Positions 41,182 to 50,798 of a DNA stretch of 64,000 nucleotides are shown here, in pieces. The stretch's first letter is position 1. Each line of letters starts with the position of its first letter. The stretch is taken from contig JAHBSJ010000002.1 of NCBI GenBank assembly GCA_019639155.1, forward strand, positions 186,001-250,000, written 5' to 3'. The notes below the pieces were generated by a model. The model did no database searches. It worked only from the letters and a program-made list of their open reading frames with translations, and was not told the DNA's origin. A program made the translations under genes and the position numbers. This DNA comes from Acidobacteriota bacterium (GTDB lineage: Bacteria; Acidobacteriota; Blastocatellia; Pyrinomonadales; Pyrinomonadaceae).

Positions 41182-43413
41182 ATGCTTAGCTCAAGTTCGA
41201 GTTTCTCGGCAAAACTCACTCTAATCACTGTTGCTGCATTGTTTCTTTGCAGCACCGCTTTCGGGCAAGGGGACCCGGACCCGAATTCACCGACCCCTTA
41301 TCTTATCACGTTAGATACATCAGCAGAGGCCAGGATCGGCTTGGACGATGGAGTGAGAACCCCACGGGCGCGCGGAGTCGAAAGAGTCTTTACCCGGGGC
41401 TCTATGATCGTTCTCTATGTCGCTAACGTAAGGCTCGCCGACGGCGAAGGCCCGAAGGCATTTCGGGTTTACGCTGAGGCTTCAGGCGGGCGGCTGTACC
41501 GTTTCCCCGTTGAGGACATCTCGTCGTCGGATCTGTCGCGGAACCTTTTGGCGTTGAAGGTCAGGCTTGACGACGAATTGCGTTTTTGGGAATTGCCTGA
41601 CGCCGAGACAGAGATACAGGGCTATTTGACCTGGCGCGGACTTTCGAGCAACAAAGTGATCTTTGCAAGAGGGAGCGGCACGTCGTTAGAATCAGCGGGA
41701 CTCGAGCCGTTCCCTCTCGGCAAAGCATTGTCTTTCAAAGGTTCGGCTTCTGGTGCGAACCCTGAATATATCGGCTATCGATGGTCCGGCGACCGTATGC
41801 GTTTCATGAAACAGGCTACGTTCGGCCCGACCATGGAACTGGATTCCAGATTGCGGCGAATAGGTCTGCGAACATGGCTCGCGGAGCAATTTGAAGCACC
41901 ATACCCATCTGCCGCAAATCCGTATCCGAACCAGCCTCTGAAACCCGCGAACGCACCTTCGGACTGCGACGGCAACCAAACCGTCCCGGATGTCCCCGTT
42001 ACGTGTTTTCGCGATACATACACAATGTATCCGTTGCAGACCTGGTTTTTCCGTGAGGCTCTCTACGGAGACGCTCAGCTGAGGCACAAGGTGGCGTGGG
42101 CGTTGAGCCAGATCTGGGTGACGTCAGGTGTCGATATTCAGCAGTCGCGGCACATGGTCGAATATCACAAAGTGCTCTCGCAGAATGCATTCGGCAACTA
42201 TCGCGATCTGATGTACCAGATGACGCTGCATCCGACGATGGGTGAATATTTGGACATGGTACGCAGCACACGAAACAGCCCGAACGAAAATTATGCCCGT
42301 GAACTGATGCAGCTCTTCTCGGTCGGGCTTTTCAAGCTCAACCAGAACGGTACGATCATATACGAGAATGGCGAACCCGCTCCGACCTATACACAGGAAG
42401 ATGTGAACAACCTGACCAAGGTGCTGACCGGATGGACCTTCTGCAACCAGGCAGCGACTTGTCCCAATTTGGTCTCAGGTGCGGTGAATCACATCGACCC
42501 GATGCGGTTGAACACGAACAACCACGACCTGACCGCCAAAACTCTTTTGGCTTATCAGGGATCGACAACTACGAACATCGCAGCATGCACTAACTGTACC
42601 AACGCTACGAATACCACGACCTACGCTTTTAACTCGCTCAATCAAGCGATCGACAATCTTTTCTATCACCCGAATGTAGGCCCGTTCGTCAGCAAGCTTC
42701 TGATCCAGCATCTGGTCACCAGCGACCCGACGCCGCAATACGTTTCTGACGTCGCAGCCATATTCAATAACAACGGAGCCGGAGTCCGCGGCGATCTGAG
42801 GTCAGTGGTTCGTGCGGTCCTCTTGCACCCCGAGGCCCGCGGCGATCGGAAGACCGATCCCAATTACGGCAAGCTGATGGAACCGGTTCAGCTCACCACC
42901 AGCTTCCTTCGAGCATTCAATGTCCGAGGTGCCGTCGCAGGTACGCTCAGTGACGGATTCCTTACCGGAAGGGCCGAATTTACCGGCATGGGACAGAATC
43001 CTTTCCGCTCTCCGACAGTTTTCAACTACTACCCGCCTGATTTTGTCGTACCGGGAACATCACTTCTCGGGCCTGAGTTTGCATTGATGACCACCGGAAC
43101 TTCGATCCAAAGGGCCAATTTCTCGAACCGCTTCGTATTCACTGCTCCCGCTATTGCCGGCGGAACGACCGATGCACCGAATGGCACCGCGGTCGATTTC
43201 AGCGATCTGCAGGCACTCTCAACCGCTGACCCGACTGGGAATCTCCTTCTCGATGAGCTCAACAAACGTCTTATGCAATACACGATGTCTGAGCAAATGC
43301 GGAACACCATAAGGCCCGTAGTTACAACGGTAAATGCTACCGACTCGCTCGGCAGAGTTCGGCAGGCGGTCTATCTGGTGACGACCTCGTCACAATATCA
43401 GGTACAGAGGTGA
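41182..43413 (+). CDS. DUF1800 family exported protein
   Basis: 743 residues. A signal peptide (LTLITVAALFLCSTAFGQG) is followed by a 150-residue N-terminal domain and a DUF1800 body from about residue 210 (RFMKQATFGPTMELDSRLRRIGLRTWL, in part). The characteristic DUF1800 features follow: QTWFFREALYGDAQLRHKVAW, NSPNENYARELMQLFSVG and LTKVLTGWTF. DUF1800 and DUF1501 genes travel as pairs; their biochemical job is unknown, though export is clear. The stop overlaps the ATG of the DUF1501 gene (TGATG at 43411-43415). Confidence 0.92.
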   Translation: MLSSSSSFSAKLTLITVAALFLCSTAFGQGDPDPNSPTPYLITLDTSAEARIGLDDGVRTPRARGVERVFTRGSMIVLYVANVRLADGEGPKAFRVYAEASGGRLYRFPVEDISSSDLSRNLLALKVRLDDELRFWELPDAETEIQGYLTWRGLSSNKVIFARGSGTSLESAGLEPFPLGKALSFKGSASGANPEYIGYRWSGDRMRFMKQATFGPTMELDSRLRRIGLRTWLAEQFEAPYPSAANPYPNQPLKPANAPSDCDGNQTVPDVPVTCFRDTYTMYPLQTWFFREALYGDAQLRHKVAWALSQIWVTSGVDIQQSRHMVEYHKVLSQNAFGNYRDLMYQMTLHPTMGEYLDMVRSTRNSPNENYARELMQLFSVGLFKLNQNGTIIYENGEPAPTYTQEDVNNLTKVLTGWTFCNQAATCPNLVSGAVNHIDPMRLNTNNHDLTAKTLLAYQGSTTTNIAACTNCTNATNTTTYAFNSLNQAIDNLFYHPNVGPFVSKLLIQHLVTSDPTPQYVSDVAAIFNNNGAGVRGDLRSVVRAVLLHPEARGDRKTDPNYGKLMEPVQLTTSFLRAFNVRGAVAGTLSDGFLTGRAEFTGMGQNPFRSPTVFNYYPPDFVVPGTSLLGPEFALMTTGTSIQRANFSNRFVFTAPAIAGGTTDAPNGTAVDFSDLQALSTADPTGNLLLDELNKRLMQYTMSEQMRNTIRPVVTTVNATDSLGRVRQAVYLVTTSSQYQVQR

Positions 43414-44915
43414 TGAAAATGAAAGAAACAAGACGCGATTTTCTGAAGAAAACGGGCGGCTGTGCCCTTGGCATGGTTACGCTTGCGACGCAAATGCATC
43501 ACCTCGGTGCGATGAACGCCCTCGCGCAAAGAGCGATCGACGCTACAAAAGAGGGCGGAGAGAATTACAAAGCCCTCGTTCTGCTCTTTTGGGCGGGCGG
43601 CAACGACGGCAATAACATGGTCGTCCCGAATCATAACGATTCGCAGGTCAGCAACTACGCTCTATATGCGTCCGCACGCAGTACCCAAGGCCTGGCGATA
43701 CCGCAGAACGATCTGCTGCCGATCAGCGTTCCCCGCCTCGGCGGGCTGACGTTCGGATTCAACCCCGCACTTGGGCCGGGAGCGGCAGGCGCGATCAATA
43801 ACGGCATACACGAGCTCTACGGCCAGGGAAAGCTGGCGGTCGTTGCCAACGTGGGCACACTGGTTCAGCCTCTTACAAAAACTCAATATCAGAACTCCGC
43901 GTTCAAAAAGCCGTATCAGCTTTTCTCGCATTCGGATCAGGTCACGCAGAACCAGACCAGCGTTTCTAATACGCAGGCCTTCACGGGCTGGGGCGGACGC
44001 ATATCGGACCGCATGACAGCCGGCAGCAATCCCAACGGCCTGGTCCCGATGATCACGTCCATCGCCGGTGCTCAGCTTTTCACTTCAGGCCAACTGACGC
44101 TGCCGCTCGCGATCGCTGATTCGAACACAACGCTTGCAAATGTACTTAATCCGGCGGGCTATGGAACTAATCCGACCGGCGTGAACCTTGCGCGGCTAAA
44201 CGCTTTCAATGCGCTCCGCACGCAAGACCTCGATTCGAGCTACGTCGCCGCCGCAAGCCATGTGACAGACCTGGCAATGCAGGCAAACGCCGCGCTGCAA
44301 ACGTCTCAGGACACAACCGTACCTTTTCCTAATACAAGTATCGGCAGGCAGCTTCGGCAGGTCGCCAGGCTTATCAAAAAGCGTCTCGACCTGAACATCA
44401 ACCGTCAGATCTTCTATGTTCAGATCGGCGGTTTTGATACCCATACGAATCAACTGACCAACCAAACGAATCAAATGGGCCAATTCAGCCAGGCGATGCG
44501 TTCTTTTTACGACGAAATGGTCACGCAGGGTGTTTCGAATGATGTCACGCTATTCTCGTTGTCAGATTTCAATCGCACGCTCGATCCTGCCGGCAACGGA
44601 GCAGCGGTCGGATCCGACCACGCTTGGGGCAATCACATGTTCGTAATGGGCGGAGCGGTCGCGGGCGGCGACTTTTACGGGAGCCTACGCCCCGACGGCA
44701 GCGGCACCTATTTCCCGAACATGACCAAAGGCGGCGTGGACGACACCGATTCAGGCACCGCGCCCCGCGGACGCTGGATACCCACGACCTCCGTCGAGCA
44801 ATACTGCGTCCAACTGGCACGTTGGTTCGGCCTGCCGCAAAGCGAAGAACTGGCGGTTTTTCCGAATCTGAATAATTTTACCGGAACACATTCGCAGTTG
44901 AGCTTTATGACCTAA
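43413..44915 (+). CDS. DUF1501 family protein with Tat signal
   Basis: About 500 residues from the ATG at 43413. The N-terminus has a twin-arginine signal (ETRRDFLKKTGGCALGMVTL), so it is probably exported folded. DUF1501 proteins are distantly related to alkaline-phosphatase/sulfatase-fold enzymes. Motifs seen are ALVLLFWAGGNDGNNMVVP, IGGFDTHTNQ and GSDHAWGNHMFVMGG, which resemble metal-binding spots. Overlap with the DUF1800 stop suggests coupled translation. A strong terminator follows at 44939-44971. Confidence 0.93.
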   Translation: MKMKETRRDFLKKTGGCALGMVTLATQMHHLGAMNALAQRAIDATKEGGENYKALVLLFWAGGNDGNNMVVPNHNDSQVSNYALYASARSTQGLAIPQNDLLPISVPRLGGLTFGFNPALGPGAAGAINNGIHELYGQGKLAVVANVGTLVQPLTKTQYQNSAFKKPYQLFSHSDQVTQNQTSVSNTQAFTGWGGRISDRMTAGSNPNGLVPMITSIAGAQLFTSGQLTLPLAIADSNTTLANVLNPAGYGTNPTGVNLARLNAFNALRTQDLDSSYVAAASHVTDLAMQANAALQTSQDTTVPFPNTSIGRQLRQVARLIKKRLDLNINRQIFYVQIGGFDTHTNQLTNQTNQMGQFSQAMRSFYDEMVTQGVSNDVTLFSLSDFNRTLDPAGNGAAVGSDHAWGNHMFVMGGAVAGGDFYGSLRPDGSGTYFPNMTKGGVDDTDSGTAPRGRWIPTTSVEQYCVQLARWFGLPQSEELAVFPNLNNFTGTHSQLSFMT

Positions 44916-44938
44916 GCGGCTTTTCATCCGCTATCCGC

Positions 44939-44971
44939 TGAGGCTGCCTCGAAAAGGCAGCCTCTCTTTTT
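44939..44971 (+). terminator. Rho-independent terminator after the DUF1501 gene
   Basis: A perfect 9-bp stem GAGGCTGCC (44940-44948) / GGCAGCCTC (44956-44964) with loop TCGAAAA is followed by TCTTTTT. It lies 24 bp after the stop codon and about 15 bp before the pgsA start. Confidence 0.9.
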
Positions 44972-44985
44972 GAGCGTAGATCATC

Positions 44986-45714
44986 TTGAACGCCGCCACA
45001 GTACGGAATAAACTGCTTGTTGTCGTGAATTTGCCGAACTGGATATCGCTGGGCCGCATCATCGTCGTGCCGCTGTTGGTCGTCGTACTCCTTACGCCCG
45101 TCGCAGAGCGTTGGTTCGGCATCAGCGGCTATGCTCTGGCTATCGTTATCTTTATTCTCGCGTCGCTTTCGGACATAGTTGACGGCAGACTTGCCCGCAG
45201 CCGCAAACAGGAATCCACGCTTGGAAAATTTCTCGACCCCGTCGCGGATAAACTGCTCATTTCCGCCGCTCTCATTGTCCTCGTAGAGAAACACCTCGCT
45301 CCGTCGTGGGCGGTCGTGATCATTTTGGGACGTGAGTTCATCATCACCGCACTTCGCTCCATTGCTGCAAGCGAAGGGATAATCATCGCGGCTCAAGGGC
45401 TGGGCAAACTCAAAATGTGGGCACAATGCGTCGCCGTGGTCGCACTGCTCGTTGCAGCGGCCAACGGCACGCCGCCCGTTTCGAATTTCGGCCTTGATTA
45501 TCCGGTGGCGTTTTGGGAAGTTCCTGAGGTCAAGGCGGCGTTTGCCGGCCTGGCAAAATTCACACTCAATTCAAATGATTGGAAGGTTTTCGGCTACCTT
45601 GTCGGACGCGGAGCACTTTGGCTTGCCGTGATCCTGTCGATCTGGTCAATGTACGGCTATTTCTCCTACTTTTTCTCGGAGCGAAAGAGAATTGCGATCG
45701 AAGAAACAAAATAG
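44986..45714 (+). CDS. pgsA: CDP-diacylglycerol-glycerol-3-phosphate 3-phosphatidyltransferase
   Basis: 242 residues, starting at a TTG (44986). The CDP-alcohol phosphotransferase motif is complete: DGxxARxxxxxxxxGxxxDxxxD in VDGRLARSRKQESTLGKFLD followed by PVADK. Several membrane helices flank it. The enzyme makes phosphatidylglycerophosphate for phosphatidylglycerol synthesis in the inner membrane. At 242 residues it is longer than typical PgsA (about 180-200) because of an insertion around residues 155-205. A terminator overlaps its stop codon. Confidence 0.93.
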   Translation: MNAATVRNKLLVVVNLPNWISLGRIIVVPLLVVVLLTPVAERWFGISGYALAIVIFILASLSDIVDGRLARSRKQESTLGKFLDPVADKLLISAALIVLVEKHLAPSWAVVIILGREFIITALRSIAASEGIIIAAQGLGKLKMWAQCVAVVALLVAAANGTPPVSNFGLDYPVAFWEVPEVKAAFAGLAKFTLNSNDWKVFGYLVGRGALWLAVILSIWSMYGYFSYFFSERKRIAIEETK

Positions 45715-45749
45715 GCCGCAGCATCCGCCGCGGCCCATTCATTTTTTTT
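45714..45749 (+). terminator. Rho-independent terminator after pgsA
   Basis: GGCCGC (45714-45719) and GCGGCC (45730-45735) form a 6-bp G/C stem with a 10-nt loop, followed by CATTCA and a run of eight T (45742-45749). It lies 10 bp from the stop of the convergent gene at 45760. Confidence 0.75.
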
Positions 45750-45759
45750 GATCCGTTTT

Positions 45760-46734
45760 CTACTGCACTTCCACCCAGTCTCCGGTATGGATCTCCTGTC
45801 CTGTTTTGGTGATCAGGATCGTCGCGGTACGTTCTTTAACGTTGAGGATAACGGCCTCGCCAACTACTTTCCTCAATCCTGCGGGCCGATTGTTGCGGAT
45901 GTCTCGCGTCCTTATCTCTTGGCCGGTTGCCTTGTCGCCGGATTTCGCCGCAGATTGGTTTGAGAATTTGCCGCCCTTGTACACCTCACTCTCAAATCCG
46001 TAATCACGGCTGCTGACAGCCTCCCGATCCGGACTCAAAGTAATGTTTCCTTTCGGAAGGTATCGGTAGATCGTCAGGTAATCGCCGATACGGACATTAT
46101 CTTCGGCACCAAGATCTACGTAAGCGATGAAATCGCGTGAGAGCATTTCCGCATTGTCACGTGCAAGCACGATCCTGCCCTTCGCCTTACCGGTCGGGTC
46201 GGCAAATCTGTCGATCTCGCCTTTCCGCGCAAATGCCGGGCTTTCGCGGCGTTCGACCAATTGAACAAGATCCCCCAGCAGAAAGTTATCGCACGACGAA
46301 CTTATCCGAGCCACAGAGACCTCGGACTTAACGTCGATCACCTCAAGAGCACCGACCTCCTGAACATAAAAGCCCAGGTTACCTTTGTTCGACCATTTGC
46401 TCTTTACGGTGCCTCGCGGACGAACTACAGCAAATACATCGCCGACATTCACGCCCTTGTTACGCCCCATATTGATGAATACGAAATTGTTCTGCGAATA
46501 GATGAACCCGTCCGCTTCGTCATGGCCGCCTATGATCTTGTTTGCCGTACTTATGGCGCTCGTTTGAATATAACCTGCACAATACAGGTTGTTGCCCACT
46601 GCCAATGAACGAGGGCCTTTATCAGCCTCAGGAACCATGGTTGGCCGCGTCTGGCCTTGCGAGATCAAGACGCCCGCTGCCAGCAATAACAAAACAGGGA
46701 CGATACGATTGCCGAATGTGGATAAAAACTTCAC
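45760..46734 (-). CDS. Exported protein of unknown function
   Basis: About 324 residues if the GTG at 46734 is used; this follows a strong ribosome site (AAGGAGAAC). A signal peptide (IVPVLLLLAAGVLISQGQ) is followed by a conserved-looking beta-rich body with INMGRNKGVNVGDVFAVVRP, YVDLGAEDNVRIGDYLTIYRYLP and a C-terminal ILNVKERTATILITKTGQEIHTGDWVEVQ (given in part). The repeated pattern of a short 'GxxxGD' turn followed by a beta-strand resembles LysM-adjacent/FlgT-type domains. The precise family is not recognised. Confidence 0.75.
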   Translation of the reverse strand: MKFLSTFGNRIVPVLLLLAAGVLISQGQTRPTMVPEADKGPRSLAVGNNLYCAGYIQTSAISTANKIIGGHDEADGFIYSQNNFVFINMGRNKGVNVGDVFAVVRPRGTVKSKWSNKGNLGFYVQEVGALEVIDVKSEVSVARISSSCDNFLLGDLVQLVERRESPAFARKGEIDRFADPTGKAKGRIVLARDNAEMLSRDFIAYVDLGAEDNVRIGDYLTIYRYLPKGNITLSPDREAVSSRDYGFESEVYKGGKFSNQSAAKSGDKATGQEIRTRDIRNNRPAGLRKVVGEAVILNVKERTATILITKTGQEIHTGDWVEVQ

Positions 46735-46946
46735 GATGTTCTCCTTTTTGGGTTTCCGATAAGACACGGCGGCAAAGCAGCGGCCGCACGGAAGGAAATG
46801 TTGTAGACAGGCCCGAATCTCGGGCTTTCTCCATTTTATGCGTTTTTTGTACGAATGGTCAACATTTTTTTACATTGCCAAACACATAACATCACCCCAC
46901 TGAAGACCCGATCTGGCCATCTCATGTCCTCCTCTTCTCCTCTTCT

Positions 46947-46982
46947 CCCCGTCTCCCCGTCTCCCCGTCTCCCCGTCTCCCC
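46947..46982. repeat. 8-bp tandem repeat, potential G-quadruplex on the minus strand
   Basis: Five CCCC runs (46947, 46955, 46963, 46971, 46979) are spaced by GTCT, a perfect 8-bp tandem array. On the minus strand this gives five GGGG tracts with 4-nt loops, a textbook quadruplex pattern. It lies about 80 bp before the tRNA-Thr gene in a 326-bp gap that otherwise holds only a C/T-rich stretch (46925-46946). Confidence 0.85.
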
Positions 46983-47060
46983 GTTTCCACTCTTGCCACC
47001 CCCGACACCATTTTGCTAGTATTTCAGTTCGCCCGTCGGCACCCACGCCGACAACACCAA

Positions 47061-47136
<76 letters not shown>

Positions 47137-47263
47137 TGATCCTATTTCTTTAGATAAAGGTAGAAAACTTTCCTTACAGAAACGAACCCATAATAGACCG
47201 CAGCTAAACCGCGGAGCCATTTGGCAGGCCTGGCGGTATTCGGGGGAAACCCGACAAAAAGTG

Positions 47264-47292
47264 TTTACAATCTTGGGCGATTTTCCTAGGAT
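47264..47292 (+). promoter_or_regulatory. Putative promoter of the lectin-like secreted protein
   Basis: TTTACA (47264-47269) and TAGGAT (47287-47292) are 17 bp apart, about 90 bp before the start codon at 47383. This is a by-eye match to the general -35/-10 pattern; the gap from the tRNA (47137-47382) shows nothing else. Confidence 0.4.
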
Positions 47293-47382
47293 AATAGGCA
47301 GTGCTTGCCTTTATGCCGTTGGGCGCGAGTTCTATCAGCAACTCTTCACACGAAATATTCATCACTAGCGATCGGAGGAAAA

Positions 47383-48135
47383 ATGTTTTCACTAACCGGT
47401 TTACTTAGGACAGGGCTTTGCCTATTGCTTATGGCGGTACTTGCCGTCGGGGCTTTTGCGGACACGATCCGTCTGAAGAACGGCAGCATAATCAAGGGCA
47501 AGATCACAAAGTTCGCAGGCGGCAAGTTCACGGTCGAGGTGGGCGAGGGTCCGCGGCGGCGCGAGATGACATTTGCCGCCAGCGAGATAGAATCAGTTGT
47601 TTTCGAAGAAAAGCCATCGGCACCGCAGCTTTCGGCGTCAAGTCGAAATAATAGCGCGGCAAAAACACCGTCAACCGGCACTTCAACTCAGCAGCAGCCG
47701 ACGAAAGTCGTTCTGACCGGAGCGAATGACCGTCCTGCGACTCCTCCGAGAACAACTGCCGCAGCAAAGCCGATAGAATGGCAGATACGCGTCACAGCAG
47801 ACAACACGGCGAACGGCTGGACGAATACAGGCTGGGTCGTCAAGAAAGGTCAGAAGATCCGAATATCGGGCGATGGACGCATTTCACTGGGACGCGGGAA
47901 CATGTCGACACCGGCAGGGCTTCCTAATTTACGCGATGATCAAAAGCTATTGTCTAACGTCCCGACCGGTGCTCTTATCGCCGTAATTGGGGACGACAAC
48001 AATGATTTCATCTTCATCGGTTCAAGCCGCGAATTCACCGCTACCCGCGACGGGGCTCTTTTCCTGGGCATCAACGAAGGAAACTTGGACGATAACTCCG
48101 GTATCTTTAATGTAAAGGTCGAGATCTTTCCGTAG
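47383..48135 (+). CDS. Exported protein with C-terminal PA-IL (LecA)-like sugar-binding domain
   Basis: About 250 residues from the ATG at 47383, which follows CGGAGGAAAA. A signal peptide ends near AFADT. A small beta domain (residues about 25-75, TIRLKNGSIIKGKITKF) follows, then a Ser/Thr/Gln/Pro linker. The final 120 residues resemble the LecA/PA-IL jelly-roll: TADNTANGWTNTGWVVKKGQ, RISGDGRISLGRG, GALIAVIGDDNN and a C-terminal LFLGINEGNLDDNSGIFNVKV. PA-IL domains bind galactose with calcium; the Asp/Asn-rich loops fit. The ligand is an inference. Confidence 0.82.
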   Translation: MFSLTGLLRTGLCLLLMAVLAVGAFADTIRLKNGSIIKGKITKFAGGKFTVEVGEGPRRREMTFAASEIESVVFEEKPSAPQLSASSRNNSAAKTPSTGTSTQQQPTKVVLTGANDRPATPPRTTAAAKPIEWQIRVTADNTANGWTNTGWVVKKGQKIRISGDGRISLGRGNMSTPAGLPNLRDDQKLLSNVPTGALIAVIGDDNNDFIFIGSSREFTATRDGALFLGINEGNLDDNSGIFNVKVEIFP

Positions 48136-48154
48136 CCAGTAAGACAACAGCAGA

Positions 48155-49717
48155 TCAGGTGCCGGCTCCGGGCTGCAGCTCACGCCGGCTTATCTTTTGC
48201 CGACGGCGTGCGGCACGCCAAGTTCGCAGTCCCTCAAGTGTGAGGCTGATTATCGGCCTGCGGTTTTGAAACAGCAGCTTGATCCACGCCATAGTTCCCA
48301 TTTGCGGGAAATAGATCCCGCGAAAGAAAAGCCTCGCCGCAAGGTGGCTGATCCGTGTTTGGATCGGGGCTTCCCGAATGGACTCTATAGCCTGCTGATT
48401 GCGTTCGGGGCTGTACGATCGCGACCATGCCTCGCGGGTCTCGTCACCTGCTTGTTCGATGCTGATCTTCAGAGGATCGTGGGCCATTACGAACGGTGCA
48501 AAATCAAGCCAGTGCTTCGGCCGCTGCAGCCTACCCGCCTTTTGCAGGCGATCGTAAAGCGGTGTTGCGGGGAACGGTGTCAATTGCCCGAAAACCGGCA
48601 GCCCCGGCGGCCAACTTTCAATGGCTTCAACCGTTCGCGACGCAACGCCCGGCGTGTCGTTGTCCATACCGAAAATGAATGACGTAATGGCGTAAATATC
48701 ACGCTTTCGCAGGCCTTCGAGAACGGTTCCGTAATTTTCCGGCCGGGAGAAATTCTTGTTGACGTCAGCCATGTTCGCGGGGTCGATGGACTCCATCCCG
48801 ATGAAGATCCAGCGTCCGCCCGAGAGCGCGATCAGATCGACGAGTTCGTCATCCGCAAGCAAATTTGAACTGATCTGGGCCACCCACGGCAGCTGTGCGT
48901 CCGCCGCAATGATGTCACGAAGCAAGCCTTTTAACCTCTTCTTATTGATCGCCAAATTATCGTCGATAAAGAAGACAGCGATCTGGCCTTTCTCTCGTCT
49001 TGCCCGCTCCTTCAGCCGAAGCAGCTCTTCGACCACGCTTTCATTACTGCGGAATCTGATCGAATCGCCGAAAAAGCCCGTCACAGTGCAGAACTCGCAG
49101 CCGTACGGACAGCCGCGGCCGGTCTCGATGGGCACAACGAAGAACTTGCCCCAGCCTTCACCCATTCGCGAAAGCACGGGGCGCAGGAATTTTGGCACGA
49201 GCGAGAATTGTTCCAGATCCAGAGTTTCCCAAGGAATATGCGGGTATGGCTGAAGAGACGGCTTGAAGTCGTTTCCCTTTTCGTCGGTTTTGGGCTGGTA
49301 AACATCCTTCAATTGTCCGTTAGCAGCGTCGTTGACGATATCTGCCCAATATTCGTCTGCTTCGCCTAGTGCTACAGCATCGGCATGCCGCGGCCCTCCG
49401 TCGCGGCCGAGTGCTTCGTCCGGACATTCGGTAACGTGCGGCCCGCCCATGACGACCTTAAAGCCTGCCTCGCGGAGCGAATCTGCAACGCGATATGCAC
49501 GGGCGATCATTCGCGTCATCGAGCCGATCCCGACCAAGCCGATATCGTTGTCGCGACAGAACTGAACCAGTTCCGCCCGTGACATCGCCTTTGCGTTGCC
49601 GTCGATCAAAATGACCTCGTGTTCCGGCGGAGTCAGCGACTGCAGCAGGAACATCCAAAGGTGCGGCATGAAGTTCCGCGTTATGCCATTGTCGGGATTG
49701 TAAAGAAGTATTTTCAT
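48155..49717 (-). CDS. B12-binding-type radical SAM protein
   Basis: About 520 residues from the ATG at 49717 (MKILLYNPDNG). The N-terminal domain is a cobalamin-binding fold as in BchE/HpnJ-type enzymes, without the classical DxHxxG. The radical SAM triad is in GCPYGCEFCTVTGFFG (CxxxCxxC), followed by SVVEELLRL and FIDDNLAINKKR typical of the class. A C-terminal extension follows. These enzymes perform radical methylations or ring changes on lipids and natural products; the substrate is not predictable. It is a potential user of the B12 imported by the uptake locus. Confidence 0.92.
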   Translation of the reverse strand: MKILLYNPDNGITRNFMPHLWMFLLQSLTPPEHEVILIDGNAKAMSRAELVQFCRDNDIGLVGIGSMTRMIARAYRVADSLREAGFKVVMGGPHVTECPDEALGRDGGPRHADAVALGEADEYWADIVNDAANGQLKDVYQPKTDEKGNDFKPSLQPYPHIPWETLDLEQFSLVPKFLRPVLSRMGEGWGKFFVVPIETGRGCPYGCEFCTVTGFFGDSIRFRSNESVVEELLRLKERARREKGQIAVFFIDDNLAINKKRLKGLLRDIIAADAQLPWVAQISSNLLADDELVDLIALSGGRWIFIGMESIDPANMADVNKNFSRPENYGTVLEGLRKRDIYAITSFIFGMDNDTPGVASRTVEAIESWPPGLPVFGQLTPFPATPLYDRLQKAGRLQRPKHWLDFAPFVMAHDPLKISIEQAGDETREAWSRSYSPERNQQAIESIREAPIQTRISHLAARLFFRGIYFPQMGTMAWIKLLFQNRRPIISLTLEGLRTWRAARRRQKISRRELQPGAGT

Positions 49718-49834
49718 CTGCAAGTTACGATAGGCAACAACGGAAGTAGGGACGATAATTCGCGACCGAAATTTGCGCAAAGATCGAGCGGAGGGCTTCG
49801 ATTGGCAAATTATCGCACCTTTCGCCGTCTAACG

Positions 49835-50641
49835 CTATTTCAACATAATGGTTTTTATTGCCCTTCTGAACAGACTCTCCGGCAATATCGTTCGCAGCAC
49901 GAATATGCCCTTTGTATTGACGCCATATCGGAGCCGATTTGAACCGTCCGTAACCGAAGCATAGATAGCCTCGGCGACCGTTTCGCCGTCAGGTGCCTCC
50001 TTGCCCGCTTTTTCCATATTTGAAGCATAGCGTTCCCACGCCGCGTCGTAAGCCGTGAGGCCTTCGTTTTTCGCCACATCCTGAGAACGGTCATAGAAAT
50101 CGGTCCTTATCGGGCCTGGCTCGATTATCTTGACTTTGACGTTGAACGGTTCAAGCTCGTAAGAAAGTGATTCGGAAAAGCCCTCGACCGCCCATTTTGT
50201 TGCGTTGTAAAGGGTCGAGAACGGAAACGTCATTCTGCCGCCGACAGAGGCGACGTTGACGATGTGCCCGCGTTTCTGTTCGCGAAAATACGGTATGACC
50301 TCGCGGCAGACGTTCATCAGGCCGAATACGTTCGTCTGAAACTGACGATCTATTTGTTCGTGCGTTGCGGCCTCAAAAGGCCCGAGCAGTCCATAGCCGG
50401 CGTTGTTCACGACGACGTCGATTCGGCCGAATTTATCGAGCGTGGCGGCGATCGCGTTTTTTATCGAATCAAGGTCAGTTACGTCCAGACGAAAACACTC
50501 GATGTCAGCGACCCTTCCCAACTCGCTTTTCTCCGGCGAACGCATCGTCGCCGCGACCTTCCAATTTTTCGACTGAAAGAGCCTTGCAGTATGCAGCCCA
50601 ATACCGCTCGAGGCTCCCGTGATCAAAACAACCTTTTCCAT
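49835..50641 (-). CDS. Short-chain dehydrogenase/reductase
   Basis: 268 residues of the classical SDR family: TGASSGIGLHTARLF (cofactor fold), NNAGYGLLG, NVASVGG with the catalytic Ser, and the YxxxK pair in LYNATKWAV. The EPGPIRTDF segment and a longer C-terminus are like those of retinol/steroid-type SDRs. The substrate is unknown. It is divergent from the LON-domain gene. Confidence 0.92.
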   Translation of the reverse strand: MEKVVLITGASSGIGLHTARLFQSKNWKVAATMRSPEKSELGRVADIECFRLDVTDLDSIKNAIAATLDKFGRIDVVVNNAGYGLLGPFEAATHEQIDRQFQTNVFGLMNVCREVIPYFREQKRGHIVNVASVGGRMTFPFSTLYNATKWAVEGFSESLSYELEPFNVKVKIIEPGPIRTDFYDRSQDVAKNEGLTAYDAAWERYASNMEKAGKEAPDGETVAEAIYASVTDGSNRLRYGVNTKGIFVLRTILPESLFRRAIKTIMLK

Positions 50642-50798
50642 AGGAATAAAGTTACCCCACGTTCACCTCCATACAAAGCCCGTATATGGACAAAGACGAC
50701 TGCGGTTTCTGACGCATTGGCTTATACTTGTCTTGTTCCAAGTTCGCTGTTGCTCGGCGGCGGACGCCCTTGAACGCCGAGCCGAATGTGAGATCGCT

